Shown piece after piece: positions 5,922 to 8,634 of a DNA stretch of 8,634 nt (the stretch's first letter is position 1; every line of letters begins with the position of its first letter). The notes below the pieces were generated by a model. The model saw only the letters and a list, made by a program, of their open reading frames with translations, was not told the DNA's origin and made no database searches. The stretch comes from JAYEIA01 sp034659855 (lineage in GTDB: Bacteria; Bacteroidota; Bacteroidia; Bacteroidales; JAADGE01): positions 1 through 8,634 of the forward strand of contig JAYEIA010000194.1 in assembly GCA_034659855.1 (NCBI GenBank), written 5' to 3'. Position numbers and translations under genes: made by a program.

Positions 5922-8634
5922 ATGAATAAAAAAATATTCAATACATTAGGATTAACAAACAAAAATGGTTTATATGTTATCAATAAAGATAACTGGAAAG
6001 GAGTATTGCCTCAAAGAACTGAAAATATACTTGAAACCATTATAAAACCTGATGCTTTTTTCCTTTTTAATAATGAACCTTTTATACTATTTTTTGATAA
6101 TCCAAATAATAAAAATGAAGTTTTAAAAAATTGTTGGAACTTAAACCAATCGCCCATTATTTTCATTAGCAATGACAAAGATATTGAAATATACAATGGT
6201 CTTTCATTTATTAAAGAACAAAATACAGCAGAACCATTATCAAATGAAAATTGGCAAGAAGATTTTTCTTTTTTTAATATTATTTCAGGTAAAACATTAG
6301 AAAAATTTCATAGCGAATTATCTTCAAAGAATAGAGTTGATACCAAATTACTCGAAAACATTAAAGCTATAAGAACTTTATTAACTGACAAATATCAATT
6401 ATTACCTCAAACAACAAATAGCTTAATTGGGCGATTAATTTTTATTCGCTACCTCATAGACAGAAAAGTTGTTATTGGCTTTAATGAAAATAATAACGGA
6501 CGTTTAACTAACGATAGTCTTTGCGAAATTCTTAATTCTAAACAGGAAACATACCAGCTGTTTGATTATATAAAATCAAAATTTAACGGTAATCTTTTCC
6601 CTGTTACCGGTAATGAAATAACACAAATAAAAGAAAAACATTTATCCGAATTTATTAAGCTTTTACAAGGAGTTGAAATATCAACAGAGCAAATGTCTCT
6701 GTTTGATATTTATGATTTTTCAATAATTCCTATTGAGTTAATCAGCAATGTTTATGAATTTTTTATAGGACAAACAGAACAGGAAAATAAAGGAGCATAT
6801 TACACACCTCTATTTTTAGTTAATCAGGTTTTAAATGAAACTGTTCATGAATATTTTAAACTAAAACCAACAGAATATAACTGTAAAATAATAGACCCCG
6901 CTTGTGGTTCAGGAGTTTTTTTGGTGGAGGCTTTACGGAAAATTATAAGCCAATATCAAAACAACACACCAAATTATGACACTGACATAGAAAAATATCA
7001 AACAATAATTAAGAAGTTGCTAACAGATAATATATTTGGAATAGATAAAGATGAAAATGCTGTAAATGTTGCAATTTTTTCTTTATATATTACCCTTTTA
7101 GATTATTTGACACCACCGGAAATAGTAGAATTTAAGTTTCCGCCTCTTTTAAACAAGAACTTTTTTGTCGATGATTTTTTCAATCTTAAAGCTGAGTATA
7201 ATACAATTCTAAATACGAAAAATAATAAATTTAATTTTATTATTGGTAATCCACCGTGGGAAAAAATTGAAGAAAGTGTTCATTTATACGATGCTTATTG
7301 GAAAGAAAGAGAAAAAACAGAGACTGAAATACAAAAAAAGCAAAACTTTGAATTTAAAGGAAAAGTTCAAATTAAAGTAAGCAGAAAAGAAATTGCACAA
7401 GCATTTCTTATTCGTGTAAGCGATTTTAGTTTTGAGGAGTGTGCTTTTGTTATTACAAGCAAAGTATTGTATAATCTTAATGCCAAAACTTTTAGAACTT
7501 ATTTTCTTGAAAACTTTGCCATAAGAAAAGTGTTTGAAATGTCATCACTGCGACACGAAATTTTTGATAAATCAAATGATGCTGCAAGTTGTCCTGCAAC
7601 AGTTTTGTATTATTCGTATTCGCCCGAAAAAGAAAAAAACAGACAAAACCTTGTAACACATATTTCATTAAAACCCAATCGTTTTTTTGAAGTTTTTAAA
7701 ATGTTTACTGTTGAAAAACACGACCAAAAACAACTGTTCCAAAGCTATTTTATGGATTATGACTGGATTTGGAAAGTGCTTGTTTATGGAAATATTTTAG
7801 ATTTTTATTTATTAAAAAGGTTGAAAGAATATACATCCATAAGTAGTATTATTTCAAACGAAAATGATTTTTTAATTGGACAAGGAATTATGGTTGGAGG
7901 TGGAGATAAAAACCCTGTGCCTAAGTTATTAAATAAACCATTTATTGATACAAAGAAAAAAGATTTAAAACAATTTCACATTCAATTAAGAGAAAATTCA
8001 ATTTGGCAACACGAACACGTGCATAGAGCAAGAAATTTAGAACTATTCAGCAAAAATTCATTACTAATAAAAGAGGGAACAAGTAAAGAGTTTAATTCAG
8101 TATCTGCAATATCATATACCAATGTTGTATTTACAAGTTCAATTACAGCTGTTAAAGCCATTAGAGATAAAAATATTCCGATATTAAAAGCGATTTGTGG
8201 TTTATTTAATTCCAATTTATTTGCTTTTTATATGGTTTCAGTTGGTTCGTCAGTAGGAATTGAAAGAGAACAAACTCATGATGAAGAGAAATTTGATTTT
8301 CCTTATAATTCATCAACTAAACTTATTGAGTTCGTAACACAAATTGAGCAGACAGCCAAACAAAAGCACGAAACCGAAATGAAACTTTCGGAAGAATATC
8401 AAGAAGCAGAAATAAATTACAATAAATTATTAGCGGAAATAGACAAAGAAATATTAAAAATATACCAAATTACAGAACAAGAAAAAGCCTTGATTGATTA
8501 TACTCACGAGATATCAATCCCTCTGATAAAACGGCGAGATAAACAGCGTATTTTTGGAACACTTAATCTACAAAATAGAAAACATAAAGAATATTTAACT
8601 GATTACGTAAAAATATTTACAGACCACTATAATA
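5922..8634 (+). CDS. Eco57I/type IIG-like N6-adenine DNA methyltransferase of a restriction or defence system, C-terminus outside window
   Basis: The frame is open for 904 codons to the window edge. It carries N6-adenine methyltransferase motifs: the start-of-domain motif GAYYTP (291-296), S-adenosylmethionine-binding DPACGSG (325-331), the acidic strand end FGIDKDE (D375) and the catalytic NPPW (443-446). Then comes a long target-recognition region that includes VGSSVGIEREQ (about 775-784). A charged helical stretch (about 804-865) includes IDKEILKIYQIT, a segment typical of the end of such methylases, and the protein continues beyond it. The first 110 residues, with PDAFFLFNNEPFILFFD and SPIIFISNDKDIEIYNG, have the strand pattern of HsdR-like nuclease domains, but D59-N60-P61 stands where (D/E)-x-K is expected. 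The enzyme would mark host DNA, and its own cutting activity is uncertain. Type IIG enzyme, DISARM DrmMI or a BREX PglX-like protein are alternatives that the unseen downstream genes would decide. Codons are far richer in A/T than in lpdA, 92 bases upstream, suggesting horizontal gain. Confidence 0.88.
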   Translation, partial: MNKKIFNTLGLTNKNGLYVINKDNWKGVLPQRTENILETIIKPDAFFLFNNEPFILFFDNPNNKNEVLKNCWNLNQSPIIFISNDKDIEIYNGLSFIKEQNTAEPLSNENWQEDFSFFNIISGKTLEKFHSELSSKNRVDTKLLENIKAIRTLLTDKYQLLPQTTNSLIGRLIFIRYLIDRKVVIGFNENNNGRLTNDSLCEILNSKQETYQLFDYIKSKFNGNLFPVTGNEITQIKEKHLSEFIKLLQGVEISTEQMSLFDIYDFSIIPIELISNVYEFFIGQTEQENKGAYYTPLFLVNQVLNETVHEYFKLKPTEYNCKIIDPACGSGVFLVEALRKIISQYQNNTPNYDTDIEKYQTIIKKLLTDNIFGIDKDENAVNVAIFSLYITLLDYLTPPEIVEFKFPPLLNKNFFVDDFFNLKAEYNTILNTKNNKFNFIIGNPPWEKIEESVHLYDAYWKEREKTETEIQKKQNFEFKGKVQIKVSRKEIAQAFLIRVSDFSFEECAFVITSKVLYNLNAKTFRTYFLENFAIRKVFEMSSLRHEIFDKSNDAASCPATVLYYSYSPEKEKNRQNLVTHISLKPNRFFEVFKMFTVEKHDQKQLFQSYFMDYDWIWKVLVYGNILDFYLLKRLKEYTSISSIISNENDFLIGQGIMVGGGDKNPVPKLLNKPFIDTKKKDLKQFHIQLRENSIWQHEHVHRARNLELFSKNSLLIKEGTSKEFNSVSAISYTNVVFTSSITAVKAIRDKNIPILKAICGLFNSNLFAFYMVSVGSSVGIEREQTHDEEKFDFPYNSSTKLIEFVTQIEQTAKQKHETEMKLSEEYQEAEINYNKLLAEIDKEILKIYQITEQEKALIDYTHEISIPLIKRRDKQRIFGTLNLQNRKHKEYLTDYVKIFTDHYN

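Noticed and set aside
7982..8215. Minus-strand 77-codon frame with a hydrophobic start, resembling a small membrane protein.
   Set aside because: It lies wholly inside the target-recognition region of the methyltransferase, and its hydrophobic look follows from the A/T-rich antisense codons.

Overview
The window looks like a chromosomal piece of a Bacteroidota genome. The evidence is A/T-rich intergenic DNA, start sites preceded by the Bacteroidota -7 element TAnnTTTG rather than by Shine-Dalgarno sites, two lipoproteins of Bacteroidota type (one with a lysine/acidic run after the lipid cysteine), and the C-terminal end of a type IX secretion (T9SS) sorting domain. The genus cannot be told from what is visible.

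Layout. (1) Positions 1-2304, minus strand, hold the envelope or secreted-protein end. From upstream to downstream these are a small relic of a T9SS sorting domain (2304-2161), a surface-type lipoprotein whose reading frame is broken by one base at a T6/A6 run (2058-1152), and a secreted protein with a signal peptide that runs off the left edge (1092-1). (2) Positions 2388-3230, plus strand, encode nadC, quinolinate phosphoribosyltransferase of NAD synthesis. (3) Positions 4296-3259, minus strand, converge on nadC and encode a lipoprotein resembling the DUF6340/TPR-like family. (4) Positions 4297-4440 are a divergent promoter region with one -7 element on each strand and a small palindrome between them. 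(5) Positions 4441-5829, plus strand, encode lpdA, a complete dihydrolipoyl dehydrogenase. (6) From 5922 to the right edge, plus strand, a long open frame of at least 904 codons encodes an N6-adenine DNA methyltransferase of the Eco57I/type IIG-like kind. It is a restriction-modification or phage-defence gene cut by the window end.

How it fits together. The housekeeping genes nadC and lpdA are unrelated metabolic genes, each with its own promoter-like element, so no operon is implied. The envelope genes on the left probably form one minus-strand transcription unit. The methyltransferase gene is clearly richer in A/T than lpdA and starts directly behind its own -7 element, which fits a defence gene or island acquired next to lpdA. 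Whether it acts alone or leads a multi-gene defence system depends on DNA to the right of the window.

The points most worth a second look are the methyltransferase with its degenerate nuclease-like N-terminal region, the apparent one-base frameshift in the lipoprotein, the T9SS sorting-domain relic, and the near-leaderless arrangement of two starts. I saw no rRNA, tRNA, CRISPR array, transposase or complete mobile element.
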